Origin: Anaerococcus murdochii | GTDB taxonomy: Bacteria > Bacillota > Clostridia > Tissierellales > Peptoniphilaceae | Assembly (NCBI RefSeq): GCF_019957155.1 | Contig: NZ_JAIPME010000002.1 | Span: 868,001-932,000 of the forward strand | DNA length: 64,000 bases | Direction: 5' to 3' | Shown here: positions 1 to 8,897 of the stretch, in pieces | Layout: every line of letters starts with the position of its first letter | How positions within the stretch are numbered: position 1 is the first letter of the stretch | Position numbers and translations under genes: made by a program | The notes under the pieces: generated by a model | What the model saw: the letters and a program-made list of their open reading frames with translations, nothing else | The model's database searches: none | What the model was told of the DNA's origin: nothing

Positions 1-117
1 TCTGTCTGTTTCCATATTTAATTTTACTAATTTTTTCCAGCAGGTTGTGAGTTTTTCGACTAGGTAGGAATCTGTCTTAAAAAGTTTGCCTGCTTTTAAA
101 TTTTCGTAGTTTTTCAT
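1..117 (-). CDS. Partial CDS of unknown function running off the left edge
   Basis: The minus strand is open for 39 codons from an ATG at 115-117 to the window edge. The peptide begins MKNYENLKAGKLF and is rich in Lys, Leu and Thr. No clear Shine-Dalgarno sequence precedes the ATG. It would be divergent from the MATE exporter gene, a common arrangement for a small regulator, but nothing in 39 residues identifies a family. The function is unknown and the start is uncertain. Confidence 0.4.
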   Translation of the reverse strand, partial: MKNYENLKAGKLFKTDSYLVEKLTTCWKKLVKLNMETDR

Positions 118-202
118 ATTATCAATATACTTTTGATAAATTAAATGACAATTCGTAAAATATTAGTAGAATAATAAGGTTATTACATATATAGGAGTCG
201 GT

Positions 203-1546
203 ATGAATAGGAAAATAGATTTATTACATGGAAATATTAGGCATACGCTTTTGAAGCTGTCTTTTCCTTTGGCCCTTACAGCCTTTATCCAGATTGCCTA
301 TGGCTTTGTAGATACGATTTGGATTGCAAGGTTGGGTACTAAGGCTATGGCAGGGGTAGGGATAGCTGGTTTTATCTTTTGGATAGGCAATTCCCTTGTC
401 CTTATACCAAAAGTTGGCATGGGTGTATATGCTTCCCAGGCCTTTGGTTCGCAAAATGAGAAGGAAACGGTGATGATTATTAATAATGGTTTTATCCAAG
501 CTATTATCATCGGTTTGTTTTTCACTACTTTTTGCCTCATTGTAAAAAATGTTTTTATTGAATTTTATAATTTGGGTCATGAGGCTGAAATGGCTGCCAA
601 GGATTATTTCTTTGTTGTAAGTCTTGGAATGATTTTCTTTTTTGTAGGCCCTATGTTTACTCAGGCTTTCACATCTCTAGGCGATTCTTTTACGCCCTTT
701 GTGATTAACGCTGTAGGCCTTGCTATCAACATGGTTTTAGACCCAGTTTTGATTTTTGGCCTTGGTCCTTTCCCACACATGGGGGCAAAGGGAGCGGCTC
801 TTGCTACTATCATCAGCCAATTTGTGGTCGTTTTGATTTACTTTTTGGTTGTGATTTCTAAAGACGGGATTATAAAATCTGCGATTTCCTATATAGATTA
901 TAGGGAAAATTGGCAGCTAGAAATTTTTAGGCTTGGCCTTCCTGCGGCACTTTTGTCTGGATTTCATGCTTCAATTTCTATGGTTTTAAATAGGTTTATG
1001 TCAGCTTTCGGGCCAACACCTGTGGCTGTTTGTGCCATAGGTTCTCAGCTTGAGTCAATTTCTTGGAATACTACTGAGGGTATCCAGGTCGGTATCCAAG
1101 CCCTTGTTGCCCAAAATTATGGGGCAGAAAACAAGGAAAGGGTAAAAGGTTCTATCAAAGAATCCTTCAGACTCGTTGCGATTATCGGCATCATTGCGAC
1201 CTTGGTTTTAATTGTTTTTAGGCATAAACTTTTTGAACTTTTCACTCCGGAAAGTCAGGAAGCCATAGAACTTGGGGCAAATTACCTCTTTATCCTGGGT
1301 CTTTCCCAAGGCTTTATGGCGATTGAAATAGGACTTGCGGGTTGTTTCAATGGGATGAGCGATACCAAGACTCCAGCCATCCTAGGTGTAATCAACAACC
1401 TTCTAAGGATCCCAATTGCCATAGTTTTGATGCCTTTTGTTGGCGTTTATGGTGTATGGATTGCCATGAGTTCGACTTCTATCATGAAAGGTCTTGTAGC
1501 CATGACCTTAATTTACAGGAAAGTAAAAAAATATATGGCGGGCTAA
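203..1546 (+). CDS. MATE family multidrug/Na+ exporter
   Basis: This 447-residue integral membrane protein has about twelve hydrophobic segments arranged as two homologous halves, the layout and length of MATE exporters. The N-terminal half carries the family pattern GxxxxIxQ-VDTIWIARLGTKAMAG (residues about 30-50) and the second half repeats a related pattern around LSGFHASISMVLNRFMSAFG. MATE proteins expel cationic drugs or metabolites in exchange for Na+ or H+; the substrate here cannot be read from sequence. The ATG is preceded by TAGGAG at a good distance. It is a single-gene unit ended by a strong terminator directly after the stop. Confidence 0.9.
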   Translation: MNRKIDLLHGNIRHTLLKLSFPLALTAFIQIAYGFVDTIWIARLGTKAMAGVGIAGFIFWIGNSLVLIPKVGMGVYASQAFGSQNEKETVMIINNGFIQAIIIGLFFTTFCLIVKNVFIEFYNLGHEAEMAAKDYFFVVSLGMIFFFVGPMFTQAFTSLGDSFTPFVINAVGLAINMVLDPVLIFGLGPFPHMGAKGAALATIISQFVVVLIYFLVVISKDGIIKSAISYIDYRENWQLEIFRLGLPAALLSGFHASISMVLNRFMSAFGPTPVAVCAIGSQLESISWNTTEGIQVGIQALVAQNYGAENKERVKGSIKESFRLVAIIGIIATLVLIVFRHKLFELFTPESQEAIELGANYLFILGLSQGFMAIEIGLAGCFNGMSDTKTPAILGVINNLLRIPIAIVLMPFVGVYGVWIAMSSTSIMKGLVAMTLIYRKVKKYMAG

Positions 1547-1572
1547 ACTCTTCTTCGGAAGAGTTTTTTTAT
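1546..1572 (+). terminator. Rho-independent terminator of the MATE gene
   Basis: An 8-bp stem AACTCTTC/GAAGAGTT with a TTCG tetraloop is followed by a run of T. It begins at the last base of the stop codon. Confidence 0.9.
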
Positions 1573-1589
1573 ATTGATTGTGAAAATGT

Positions 1590-1618
1590 TTGCAATAATT
1601 AGTATTATAATATAAAAT
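1590..1618 (+). promoter_or_regulatory. Sigma-70-type promoter for larA
   Basis: TTGCAA at 1590-1595 and TAAAAT at 1613-1618 are separated by 17 bp, about 30 bp upstream of the larA start. Overlapping TATAAT-like hexamers in the AT-rich stretch make the exact -10 uncertain. Confidence 0.5.
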
Positions 1619-1647
1619 AATAAAGAGAGAAGAAAAGGAGATCAAAT

Positions 1648-2925
1648 ATGAAACAAGTAAGATTGCCATACGGCAAAGAATTTATCGAACTCGAAGTTGG
1701 CGATGATGCTGATATATTAGTCAGCAAAGCAGGAGATTTTAAGGCGGAAAAAAGCCAAGAAGACCTCGTAAGAGATGCCCTTGCACATCCAATTGGTACA
1801 GAGAAATTATCTGAACTTGTAAAAGGAAAGAAAACCATAACAATTATTTCGTCTGACCATACAAGACCAGTTCCATCTGCAATTACCATGCCAATCCTTC
1901 TAGAGGAAATCAGGTCAACCAACCCAGATGCTGAGATTACAATCCTTATAGCAACAGGTTTCCATAGGCCAACTACTCATGAAGAATTAGTTGCAAAATA
2001 TGGCCAAGAAATTGTAGACAATGAACACATTGTTGTCCACAAATCTGGTGTAGATGAAGACATGGTTGAGCTAGATACTCTTCCTTCAGGCGGAAGACTA
2101 CTTCTAAACAAACACGCAATTAACACCGACCTTCTAATCGCTGAAGGCTTTATCGAACCACACTTCTTCGCAGGTTTCTCAGGCGGTAGAAAATCAATTC
2201 TTCCAGGTGTTGCCAGCGAAAAAACAGTTCTTGCCAACCACTGCTCTAAATTTATAGCAAGTGATTATTCAAGAACAGGTATCCTTAAAGAAAACCCAAT
2301 CCACAAAGACATGGAATTTGCTGCAGAACAAGCAAAACTTGCCTTCATTCTTAACGTTGTAATCGACGCTGAAAAGAAAATTATCAATGCCTTTGCAGGC
2401 GATAGGGTAAAAGCTCACTATGAGGGTACAGAATTTGTTAGAGGCCTATCAACCATAGACGGCGTTAACGCAGATATTGCTATTACAAGTAACGGTGGCT
2501 ACCCACTAGATCAAAACGTCTACCAATCTGTAAAATCAATGACAGCAGCAGAAGCAGCTGCAGCAGACGATGGAGTAATCATCGAGGTTTCTAGATGTAA
2601 CGATGGTCATGGTGGAGAAAGCTTCTATAAAACCTTTAAAGAAGCAGCAACACCAAAAGATGTTGAAGATAGGGTCCTTCAAATCCCAATGGAAGAAACA
2701 ATTCCAGACCAATGGGAAATCCAAATTCTTGCAAGAATCTTAGTTCGTCATAAAGTAATCTTTGTAACTGACCCAGAAAATAGACAATTAATCGAAGATA
2801 TGCACATGACTTATGCTGAAAACATTGAGGAAGCTCTCAGAATGGCTAAGGAAATCAAGGGCGAAGATGCTAAGATTGCCTTTGTTCCAGATGGTGTATC
2901 TGTAATTGTTAACAAGAAAAAATAA
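1648..2925 (+). CDS. larA: LarA-type nickel-dependent lactate racemase (DUF2088)
   Basis: LarA interconverts L- and D-lactate (some homologues racemise other 2-hydroxyacids) using a nickel-pincer nucleotide. The 425 residues match the usual length. The DHTRPVP motif is at residues 70-76, the phosphate/cofactor region at GFHRPTTHEE (His106), and the FFAGFSGGRKS block carries Lys182, the cofactor-attachment lysine. His172 and His198 follow; all four fall two residues before the numbering of the Lactobacillus plantarum enzyme (H108, H174, K184, H200), so the catalytic set is complete. No larB, larC or larE, which make the cofactor, is in this window. Strong SD AAAAGGAG precedes the ATG. It is monocistronic here. 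Confidence 0.88.
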   Translation: MKQVRLPYGKEFIELEVGDDADILVSKAGDFKAEKSQEDLVRDALAHPIGTEKLSELVKGKKTITIISSDHTRPVPSAITMPILLEEIRSTNPDAEITILIATGFHRPTTHEELVAKYGQEIVDNEHIVVHKSGVDEDMVELDTLPSGGRLLLNKHAINTDLLIAEGFIEPHFFAGFSGGRKSILPGVASEKTVLANHCSKFIASDYSRTGILKENPIHKDMEFAAEQAKLAFILNVVIDAEKKIINAFAGDRVKAHYEGTEFVRGLSTIDGVNADIAITSNGGYPLDQNVYQSVKSMTAAEAAAADDGVIIEVSRCNDGHGGESFYKTFKEAATPKDVEDRVLQIPMEETIPDQWEIQILARILVRHKVIFVTDPENRQLIEDMHMTYAENIEEALRMAKEIKGEDAKIAFVPDGVSVIVNKKK

Positions 2926-3074
2926 GAATTTGAAAATGCTTTTAGAAGGTAGAGATTTTAAAGAGAAAATATTGCGAAGATTCCTTTGATAAAAGACCTG
3001 GTATTTAGAAATATTTTCTAAAGATAAGTCCCAAAAGCCTTTTAAAAACAGATTTATTTACTATTTCCAAAATA

Positions 3075-3112
3075 AAAAGATGTTTAACTAGATTCTAGTA
3101 AAACATCTTTTT
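3075..3112. terminator. Bidirectional terminator between larA and the HAD gene
   Basis: A long inverted repeat AAAAGATGTTT...AAACATCTTTT with A-rich left and T-rich right flanks lies between the convergent genes and can serve both. Confidence 0.8.
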
Positions 3113-3114
3113 TA

Positions 3115-3774
3115 TTACATAAATTTATTTATATCCATATCTGCGATTGTAGGCAGGGTGAGGTCGGCTTTTTCCATGATATATTCCCATTCTTTTTCAT
3201 TCCAAGGGAAATCTTCAAGGCCTACGGTCATGATTCCTTCTTTTTTGGCGGCCTTTATAGCATAAAGGGCATCGTCAAAAAGAACGCAGTCAGAAGGCTT
3301 AGCTCCGTGTTTTTTAATTGAATATTGCCAGAAGGCAGGGTCTGATTTTCGCATATCCAAAAGGTCAGGTGTGGCGAAAAAATCGAAGTAATCGTAGATT
3401 CCTAGTCTTTTTAGGGCCATTTCTAGGTAGATATATGGGGTGGATGAGGCAACTGACATAGAAAAGCCTGCATCCTTTAATTTTTTCAGGATTTCGAGAT
3501 TGCCAGGCTTTGGCATTAGGTTATCCTTGTAGGCGTCGTAGATTACATCTTCAAAATACTGCCTAACCTGGTCAAAGGTCATGTCTTTGGCTATTTCATC
3601 TACTATATATTGGCACATTGCCTCAACTGATAGGGCCTCAATCTTGCCCTTTTCTTCCTTTTTAAGATCTTCTAGAGTAAAGCCGTACTTTGAAAAAAGC
3701 CTGTTTTGTGGCTCAATCCAAATGTGCATAGAATCTAAAATTGTCCCGTCAACATCAAAAATTAGTTTTTTCAT
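3115..3774 (-). CDS. HAD superfamily hydrolase (phosphatase/phosphoglucomutase-like)
   Basis: The 219-residue protein opens with the HAD motif I FDVDGTILDS (nucleophile Asp7, acid Asp9). A helical cap follows (about residues 15-85), then motif II in SVASSTP, motif III Lys in RKSDP, and motif IV in VLFDDALYAIKAAKKEG. Length and the C1-type cap match the beta-phosphoglucomutase/phosphoglycolate phosphatase branch. The motif IV block reads FDDALYAI rather than the usual FEDS, so the exact substrate is open. It stands alone between terminators. Confidence 0.85.
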   Translation of the reverse strand: MKKLIFDVDGTILDSMHIWIEPQNRLFSKYGFTLEDLKKEEKGKIEALSVEAMCQYIVDEIAKDMTFDQVRQYFEDVIYDAYKDNLMPKPGNLEILKKLKDAGFSMSVASSTPYIYLEMALKRLGIYDYFDFFATPDLLDMRKSDPAFWQYSIKKHGAKPSDCVLFDDALYAIKAAKKEGIMTVGLEDFPWNEKEWEYIMEKADLTLPTIADMDINKFM

Positions 3775-3848
3775 TATTTTCCTTTCTTAACTGGGTTTTC
3801 CTTCTCTATATATCTTATATGTTTTCTTCTATAAAGGCAAAAAATAGA

Positions 3849-3882
3849 CTAAAAAACCAGCCCGATTTTCTAGGCTGGTTTA
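3849..3882 (-). terminator. Terminator of the glucosaminidase gene
   Basis: A 9-bp stem AAACCAGCC/GGCTGGTTT lies just past the stop codon on the minus strand and is followed there by a run of T. Confidence 0.85.
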
Positions 3883-3885
3883 AAA

Positions 3886-4728
3886 TTAATATGCTATATT
3901 TAGGGCGTTCATAGTTCCTGCTACTAGTTGCTCAAAAGACCTATGGTTATTCTCAAATGCTGGAGAATAGCGATTTATGAAAGACTTGTAGGTTGTATAT
4001 CCCTTGTCCGCATAGGCTTTTCTCATGAGTTTGAAAGTAACTTCAATCCCGTCCTCAACTGTTGGTGGGTTTACCCATGGTGAACGACCGATATAGGCAG
4101 GTGGCCATTCTCCACCAAAACCATTTTTGTAGTAGCGGATGCAACCGAAATTGTATTTGCCGCCGCCTGAGTTCATTCCAAAGGTAGTTTCCTTAGCGAT
4201 TTGGCCCATAAAGATTCCTACGTTGATGCCGTATTTTTCTGAAAGCTTTAAAATAGTGTCGCCATAGCCCTTAAGTGGGGTGTAGTGGCCACGCTTTTCT
4301 AAGAACTTATCTATGTATGCACCTGTGATATGATCAGGGTTTTTTGTTCTTATGTCAAAATTTGCTAAATCGCCTTGTCTGTAATTTCTCCAAGATAGTC
4401 TTCCAGGTTCCTCATTGTTGCCTGTTGCATTTCTATTTGAACCGGTGATTTCAACACGATCAGGATGACCAGGATCTTTTTCTTCTTCCTTTACTTCAAG
4501 AGTATTTTCGCCTTTGTAAGGAGTTTGGACAAGCTTTGTTTCTTCATGAAAAACTTCAGTGTCCATGCTTTTGATTAGGTCATCAAGGTTGGTTGAGTCA
4601 TATTCGACAAGTTCATAATTTTCTGTTTCTGTTTGGCTAGTATTAGCGTCTTCATCAGCCATAGCCGGGCTTACCATAGCCAGGGCAGAAGCCGTTACTA
4701 GGCCAGTTAATATATATTTAAAATTCAT
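3886..4728 (-). CDS. Secreted glucosaminidase-domain peptidoglycan hydrolase
   Basis: The 280-residue precursor has a signal peptide with hydrophobic core TGLVTASALAMVSPAMA and likely cleavage after AMA (about residue 24). An acidic, low-complexity linker follows (to about 110). The C-terminal 150 residues form a lysozyme-fold glucosaminidase domain, with GQIAKETTFGMNSGGGKYNFGC containing the likely catalytic Glu and the NFG(C) motif, followed by the VNPPTVEDGIEVTFKLM stretch typical of these enzymes. Such proteins cut the glycan strands of the cell wall. It has its own strong promoter and terminator. No wall-binding repeat is visible, so it may be freely secreted. Confidence 0.82.
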   Translation of the reverse strand: MNFKYILTGLVTASALAMVSPAMADEDANTSQTETENYELVEYDSTNLDDLIKSMDTEVFHEETKLVQTPYKGENTLEVKEEEKDPGHPDRVEITGSNRNATGNNEEPGRLSWRNYRQGDLANFDIRTKNPDHITGAYIDKFLEKRGHYTPLKGYGDTILKLSEKYGINVGIFMGQIAKETTFGMNSGGGKYNFGCIRYYKNGFGGEWPPAYIGRSPWVNPPTVEDGIEVTFKLMRKAYADKGYTTYKSFINRYSPAFENNHRSFEQLVAGTMNALNIAY

Positions 4729-4761
4729 AATTTTTTCTCCTTTAATCTTACAACATTTTAT

Positions 4762-4790
4762 ATTCTAACCCATAATTACCATTTTGTCAA
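4762..4790 (-). promoter_or_regulatory. Consensus promoter for the glucosaminidase gene
   Basis: On the minus strand TTGACA (4785-4790) and TAGAAT (4762-4767) are separated by exactly 17 bp. An SD AAAGGAG lies between this site and the ATG at 4728. Confidence 0.85.
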
Positions 4791-4990
4791 CAAAAATGTT
4801 ACGATTTTGTTACTTAATCCTTGAAAACCTTGTCAATTCTCGGATAAAACCTGTATTTTTGTATTATTTTTGTAACCTTAGTAAAATAATTGTTTTTTAT
4901 TGCAAAATAGGGATTTTTTTGAAAAAATACTTTGCTTTATAATTTTTCGGGATTGTTATATAATAGCCATAAGAAATAGAAAGGAAAATT

Positions 4991-5527
4991 ATGAACATTT
5001 TATTAGATCTTTATATATCTTTTGTAAAAATTGGTTTTATGACCTTTGGTGGTGGCTATGCCATGCTGCCAATTCTTGAAAGAGAAGTTGTTGAGAAGAA
5101 AAAATGGGCAACCAGCGAAGAAATCCTAGATTATTATGCAATTGGCCAGTCCACACCTGGGATAATCGCTATAAATACAGCGACTTTTTGCGGCTACAAG
5201 ATGGCAAAAAACATTGGGGGTCTTGTGGCAAGTCTTGGTTTTATCACACCTTCTATAATAATCATAACCCTTATTTCAAAATTTTTGGAAAACTTTTCTC
5301 ATATTGAAGCCATCCAGCACGCCTTTGTAGGCATTAGGATTGCGGTTTGTGCCCTGGTTTTGTATTCGGTAATAAAAATGGTCAGGAAAAATGCTAAAAG
5401 CTTTGGGAAATTTGCTGTATTTCTCCTAACTTTTTTGGCTATTGGAGTTTTAAACATTTCTCCAGTTCTAATTGTAATTGGAGTTGGGCTTTTAGGAATT
5501 GTTTTGGGGAGGTTTAGAAATGCTTAG
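4991..5527 (+). CDS. Chromate-transporter family protein, first half (CHR domain)
   Basis: The 178-residue membrane protein has one CHR domain with the signature FVKIGFMTFGGGYAMLP near the N-terminus and the QSTPGIIAINTATFCGYK block at about residues 52-70. Single-domain CHR proteins usually come as gene pairs that work together and correspond to the two halves of full-length ChrA. Whether the substrate is chromate, sulfate or something else cannot be told. A TATAAT at 4959-4964 may be its -10 box but no good -35 is visible. It overlaps the next gene by 8 bases. Confidence 0.85.
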   Translation: MNILLDLYISFVKIGFMTFGGGYAMLPILEREVVEKKKWATSEEILDYYAIGQSTPGIIAINTATFCGYKMAKNIGGLVASLGFITPSIIIITLISKFLENFSHIEAIQHAFVGIRIAVCALVLYSVIKMVRKNAKSFGKFAVFLLTFLAIGVLNISPVLIVIGVGLLGIVLGRFRNA

Positions 5528-6080
5528 GATGATGTGGGAATTTTTCAAAACAGGACTTTTTGCCGTTGGCGGGGGAATGGCAACCATTCCTTTCCTTCAG
5601 GAAATGGGCGAAAAATATGGGTATTTTACGGGCGAAGAGCTCCTAGATATGATAGCGGTCTCTGAATCAACCCCGGGGGCTATTGGCATCAACATGGCAA
5701 CCTACGCCGGCATTAAGGCCTATGGACCAATCGGTGGCATTCTCGCAACCTTATCTCTTGTAACAGGACCCATTATAATAATTTTAATAATAGCGAGGAT
5801 GATCCTGGCCTTCAAAAACTCAAAGACAGTTGCTGATGCCTTTACAACACTTAGACCTGCCACAGCAGGCTTGATTTTAGGAGCAATGTCAACAGTTTTA
5901 ATAATAACCCTCTTTGACACAGCGGCCTTTAGTCAAACAGGAAATCTACTTTCCCTAATAAGGCCAATTCCAATTGCCCTTTTTGCAGGTTTTAGCTTTG
6001 TTTTATTCAAATTCAAAGACCTAAGCCCTCTTTGGATAATTCTTGCAGGGGCAGGTCTTGGAATAGTTTTGGGCTTGTAA
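5520..6080 (+). CDS. Chromate-transporter family protein, second half (CHR domain)
   Basis: This is the partner of the preceding CHR gene. I place the start at the ATG at 5520 because GGGGAGG (5506-5512) lies 7 bases upstream; an in-frame TTG at 5499 would overlap that SD. The 186-residue product has the FFKTGLFAVGGGMATIPFL signature and ESTPGAIGINMATYAG block matching the first partner. About five hydrophobic segments follow. The 8-base overlap points to translational coupling and a 1:1 complex. A terminator follows directly. Confidence 0.85.
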   Translation: MLRMMWEFFKTGLFAVGGGMATIPFLQEMGEKYGYFTGEELLDMIAVSESTPGAIGINMATYAGIKAYGPIGGILATLSLVTGPIIIILIIARMILAFKNSKTVADAFTTLRPATAGLILGAMSTVLIITLFDTAAFSQTGNLLSLIRPIPIALFAGFSFVLFKFKDLSPLWIILAGAGLGIVLGL

Positions 6081-6098
6081 AAATCTAATAATTGGCAA

Positions 6099-6130
6099 AG
6101 AAAAACCCAAGTATCAACTTGGGTTTTTCT
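6099..6130. terminator. Bidirectional terminator between the chr pair and the PTS operon
   Basis: A 12-bp stem AAAAACCCAAGT/ACTTGGGTTTTT with T and A flanks serves the two convergent transcription units. Confidence 0.88.
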
Positions 6131-6136
6131 ACTTTG

Positions 6137-6463
6137 CTATTGTTTCTTATAAGCCATTAGGGCATCTGTGAGGATTTTTTCGCCGTTAATCATTCCATAG
6201 TCCATCATATTTATGACGTCAACTAGGGTGTTTTGGTCTTTATAGACTTCCTTTAGCTCGTTTAATTTGAACTTCACTTGTGGTCCTAAAAGAAGGATGT
6301 CTATCTTGTGTGAATTATCTAGTTCTTCGACGCTAGAAACAGGAACAGCCTTAATTTCAGCATCTATTCCCTTTTCTTTAGCGGCATCTTGCATTTTTTC
6401 TACTACCAAACTTGTACTCATTCCTGCTGAACAGCAAAGCACTATGTCTAATTTTTCACTCAT
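6137..6463 (-). CDS. PTS lactose/cellobiose-family EIIB
   Basis: The 108-residue protein is a stand-alone EIIB. The N-terminal strand IVLCCSAGMSTSLVVEKM carries the phosphorylatable cysteine in the CSAGMST loop, and LLGPQVKF matches the family core. It passes phosphate from EIIA to the sugar during uptake through the EIIC encoded three kilobases upstream in the same operon. It is the last gene of the minus-strand operon regulator-IIA-IIC-MupG-IIB, and a bidirectional terminator follows. Confidence 0.92.
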   Translation of the reverse strand: MSEKLDIVLCCSAGMSTSLVVEKMQDAAKEKGIDAEIKAVPVSSVEELDNSHKIDILLLGPQVKFKLNELKEVYKDQNTLVDVINMMDYGMINGEKILTDALMAYKKQ

Positions 6464-6473
6464 ATTAATCTCC

Positions 6474-7559
6474 TTAAATAATTTTGAAAGGATTTTGTTC
6501 GGCTAATATATCGACGATTTTTTGCTCATCTTCGTTAAAGTGGCCTACAAGATTTCTTTCGCCTGTATTTTTGATTTTCTTTTTAACAATTTCAAGCTCA
6601 CCTTTGTAGTAGGATAGATTGTTGTTAATTATTAAGACATCGCCCTTTTCAAAATATTCTTTTTCAGATTTTCTTTGAGGAATGTCCTTATCTTTTCCAA
6701 AAGCCCTGCTTATGCTACTTCTAATAAAGTATTCTGAGGAGTCAATTCTATCAGCGTGAACAAAATCATAAAGGATTTTTCTTTCTACTTCCATTATATC
6801 ACTTATTTCTTCTATTTTTAAGCTCGGAATGGAAAGGTCAACTTCGCTTAACTGCTTAAGTTCAGATTCGGAAGCAAAAGAGTTGCCGATAATTACATCC
6901 TTAATTCTCCTGTCAGCTAATAAATACCTAAGTTGGTAGACTATGTCCTTATGTCTATGGTCCTCCAGGGTGCAAAGACCCTTAAAAACAGGCCATGGAC
7001 CAAAGGTATTGTCGTTGTTGCTTGAGATGAAAGCGTGAACGTCAAGAGCCATATCATAGTATTTTTGGGTGAAATAATCAAACCTTTCCTTGCTTAGGCC
7101 TGTGTATTCTTGGGGATAGAAGTTGTGGCAGGTAGACATTTGATTCCTATTTGCCCCTTTTTTGATTAACAAATCCAAAGCCATATCTGAACTTGCATTA
7201 AATTCCACAGTGATATTATAGGGGTTATTTGTGATCAAAATATTTTCCCTATCTGAAAGTGGCCAGTCAAGTCTGATTATATCAACACCCATTTTGGCAA
7301 AAGCAGAAATATCATCTGCTCTTGCACCAAGCTTGTTAAAGACGTCTATATTTGTATCAACAGCCACTTCAAAGCCTAGGTTATGGGCTTTATTGATAAA
7401 AGCGGTGAAGTTTTTAATAATATCTTCCTTACTTTCTTCTACTGAAAGAAGGCAGGTAAAGATTCTTGAAAAACCATACTTTGAGGCAAGTTTCATATAG
7501 GCTAGATCTTTTTCTAGGCTGGAGTGTTCAGGATAGATTGAAATACCTAGTTTACGCAT
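6474..7559 (-). CDS. DUF871/MupG-family 6-phospho-glycosidase-like protein
   Basis: The 361-residue protein has the MupG-type N-terminal TIM barrel, with the family opening LGISIYPEHSS and FSRIFTCLLSVEE, the stretch VEFNASSD, and the CHNFYPQEYTGL motif near residue 140. A C-terminal cyclophilin-like domain starts at about 240 (RSSISRAFG, KGDVLIINN). Staphylococcus aureus MupG cleaves MurNAc-6-phosphate-GlcNAc after PTS uptake. Here the neighbours are lactose/cellobiose-type EII genes and no murQ is seen, so a different 6-phospho-disaccharide is likely. The stop and the IIC start are tightly packed (shared base at 7559), implying coupling. Confidence 0.82.
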   Translation of the reverse strand: MRKLGISIYPEHSSLEKDLAYMKLASKYGFSRIFTCLLSVEESKEDIIKNFTAFINKAHNLGFEVAVDTNIDVFNKLGARADDISAFAKMGVDIIRLDWPLSDRENILITNNPYNITVEFNASSDMALDLLIKKGANRNQMSTCHNFYPQEYTGLSKERFDYFTQKYYDMALDVHAFISSNNDNTFGPWPVFKGLCTLEDHRHKDIVYQLRYLLADRRIKDVIIGNSFASESELKQLSEVDLSIPSLKIEEISDIMEVERKILYDFVHADRIDSSEYFIRSSISRAFGKDKDIPQRKSEKEYFEKGDVLIINNNLSYYKGELEIVKKKIKNTGERNLVGHFNEDEQKIVDILAEQNPFKII

Positions 7560-8893
7560 TAGGCTTCTTCGCTTTCATTTGCGAGTTCTTCTTCTTGGAT
7601 TAGGTTATTTTTATCAATTGCAACTACGAATGGATAGTAAATTAAGCAACCTAAAACAATTAGGAATAGTTGCAAAACAGCTCCTTGCCAATTGCTTGAT
7701 AAGAACCCTGAAACTATAGGTGGTGTTGTCCAAGGCATGATTACACCATTTGGTATTGGCACTAGGCCTATATTCATTGTTACGTAACTTATTATGATGT
7801 TTATAGTTGGAACAAGTATAAATGGCACCATCAATAATGGGTTCAATACTATTGGCAAACCGTAGATAACTGGTTCGTTTATACCAAAGATAGCTGGTAG
7901 GATTGATAATTTTGATAGTTGCTTAAGTCTTTTTGATTTTGCAATCAAGACTGCAACTATTAATAAGGATAGGGTAGATCCTGCACCACCATAGGTAGCA
8001 AATAAGTTTTGGAATTGTACATTTATGATGTTTTCAGGTAATTGTCCTGCATTTACCTTTGCTAAGTTTTCTGCAGATAGGGCATATAGGATTGGCATAA
8101 ACATTGAGTCTGTAATATTTGTGCCGTGGATACCCAAGAACCATAGGATGTGGGCAAATAGATATACTAAAATCATTGCTGTTAGGGTTCCACCGATGTG
8201 TTGGAGTGGAAGTTGTAGGACGCTGTATACAAAGTTAAAAGCGTTGTCCCATGGAGTTAGGGAAAATATAAATCTGATTAGGACAAAGGCTGTCATTACA
8301 AAGGCTGCTGGTAATAAAGCTGCGAATGATTGACCTACTGTTGGTGGAACACCTGCAGGCATCTTAATAACAAGACCCTTATCTATTATTATTTTATAAA
8401 TTCTTACTGCTAAAAAGGCAGAAATTATACCGATAAATACACCCTTTGATCCAAGCCAATCAAAAGAAAGGCCATTTACTGTTAGGGCTTCTTCGCTTCC
8501 TTCAGGAGTGAATTCAAAAGAAAATGGCATTAATATAAACCATGCTACTAGAGAAACAATCCCACTAAATATTTGGTTGACTTTAAGTTTGCCGCCGTAG
8601 GCATAACCAATACCAATAACCACAAATATTGACATTATGGTAAAAGTTGCATTTGTAGCAGCTGAGAAATATGAAGCTATTGTATTGCCGTTTACTTCAG
8701 TGCTTCTTAATAAGTCCATCCATGATTGAATTGGGAAGTTTGAAATTAACATAAACATTGAGCCAATAATTAGTAAAGGCATTGCAAGGGCAAAGCCATC
8801 TCTGATTGATTGTAGATGGGCATTACCACTTATTTTTGCCGCCATTGGCATAAGTTTTTCTTCTAATTTGTCCATAAAACTTTGTTTTTTCAT
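7559..8893 (-). CDS. PTS lactose/cellobiose-family EIIC permease
   Basis: The 444-residue permease has about ten transmembrane segments. The N-terminal MDKLEEKLMPMAAKISGNAHLQSIRDGFALAMPLLI stretch is typical of CelB-type EIIC (quoted here by family pattern: HLQSIRDGF near residue 27). The loop GIHGTNITDSMFMPI and the later FGINEPVIYGLPIVLNP are the substrate-site motifs of the family. It brings a beta-linked disaccharide across the membrane while EIIB phosphorylates it. The gene sits between EIIA and the MupG-like hydrolase. Confidence 0.93.
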   Translation of the reverse strand: MKKQSFMDKLEEKLMPMAAKISGNAHLQSIRDGFALAMPLLIIGSMFMLISNFPIQSWMDLLRSTEVNGNTIASYFSAATNATFTIMSIFVVIGIGYAYGGKLKVNQIFSGIVSLVAWFILMPFSFEFTPEGSEEALTVNGLSFDWLGSKGVFIGIISAFLAVRIYKIIIDKGLVIKMPAGVPPTVGQSFAALLPAAFVMTAFVLIRFIFSLTPWDNAFNFVYSVLQLPLQHIGGTLTAMILVYLFAHILWFLGIHGTNITDSMFMPILYALSAENLAKVNAGQLPENIINVQFQNLFATYGGAGSTLSLLIVAVLIAKSKRLKQLSKLSILPAIFGINEPVIYGLPIVLNPLLMVPFILVPTINIIISYVTMNIGLVPIPNGVIMPWTTPPIVSGFLSSNWQGAVLQLFLIVLGCLIYYPFVVAIDKNNLIQEEELANESEEA

Positions 8894-8897
8894 TTTA

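Noticed and set aside
224..580. 118-codon minus-strand frame opposite the MATE gene
   Set aside because: Antisense shadow of a clear membrane-protein gene, with no SD or family resemblance.
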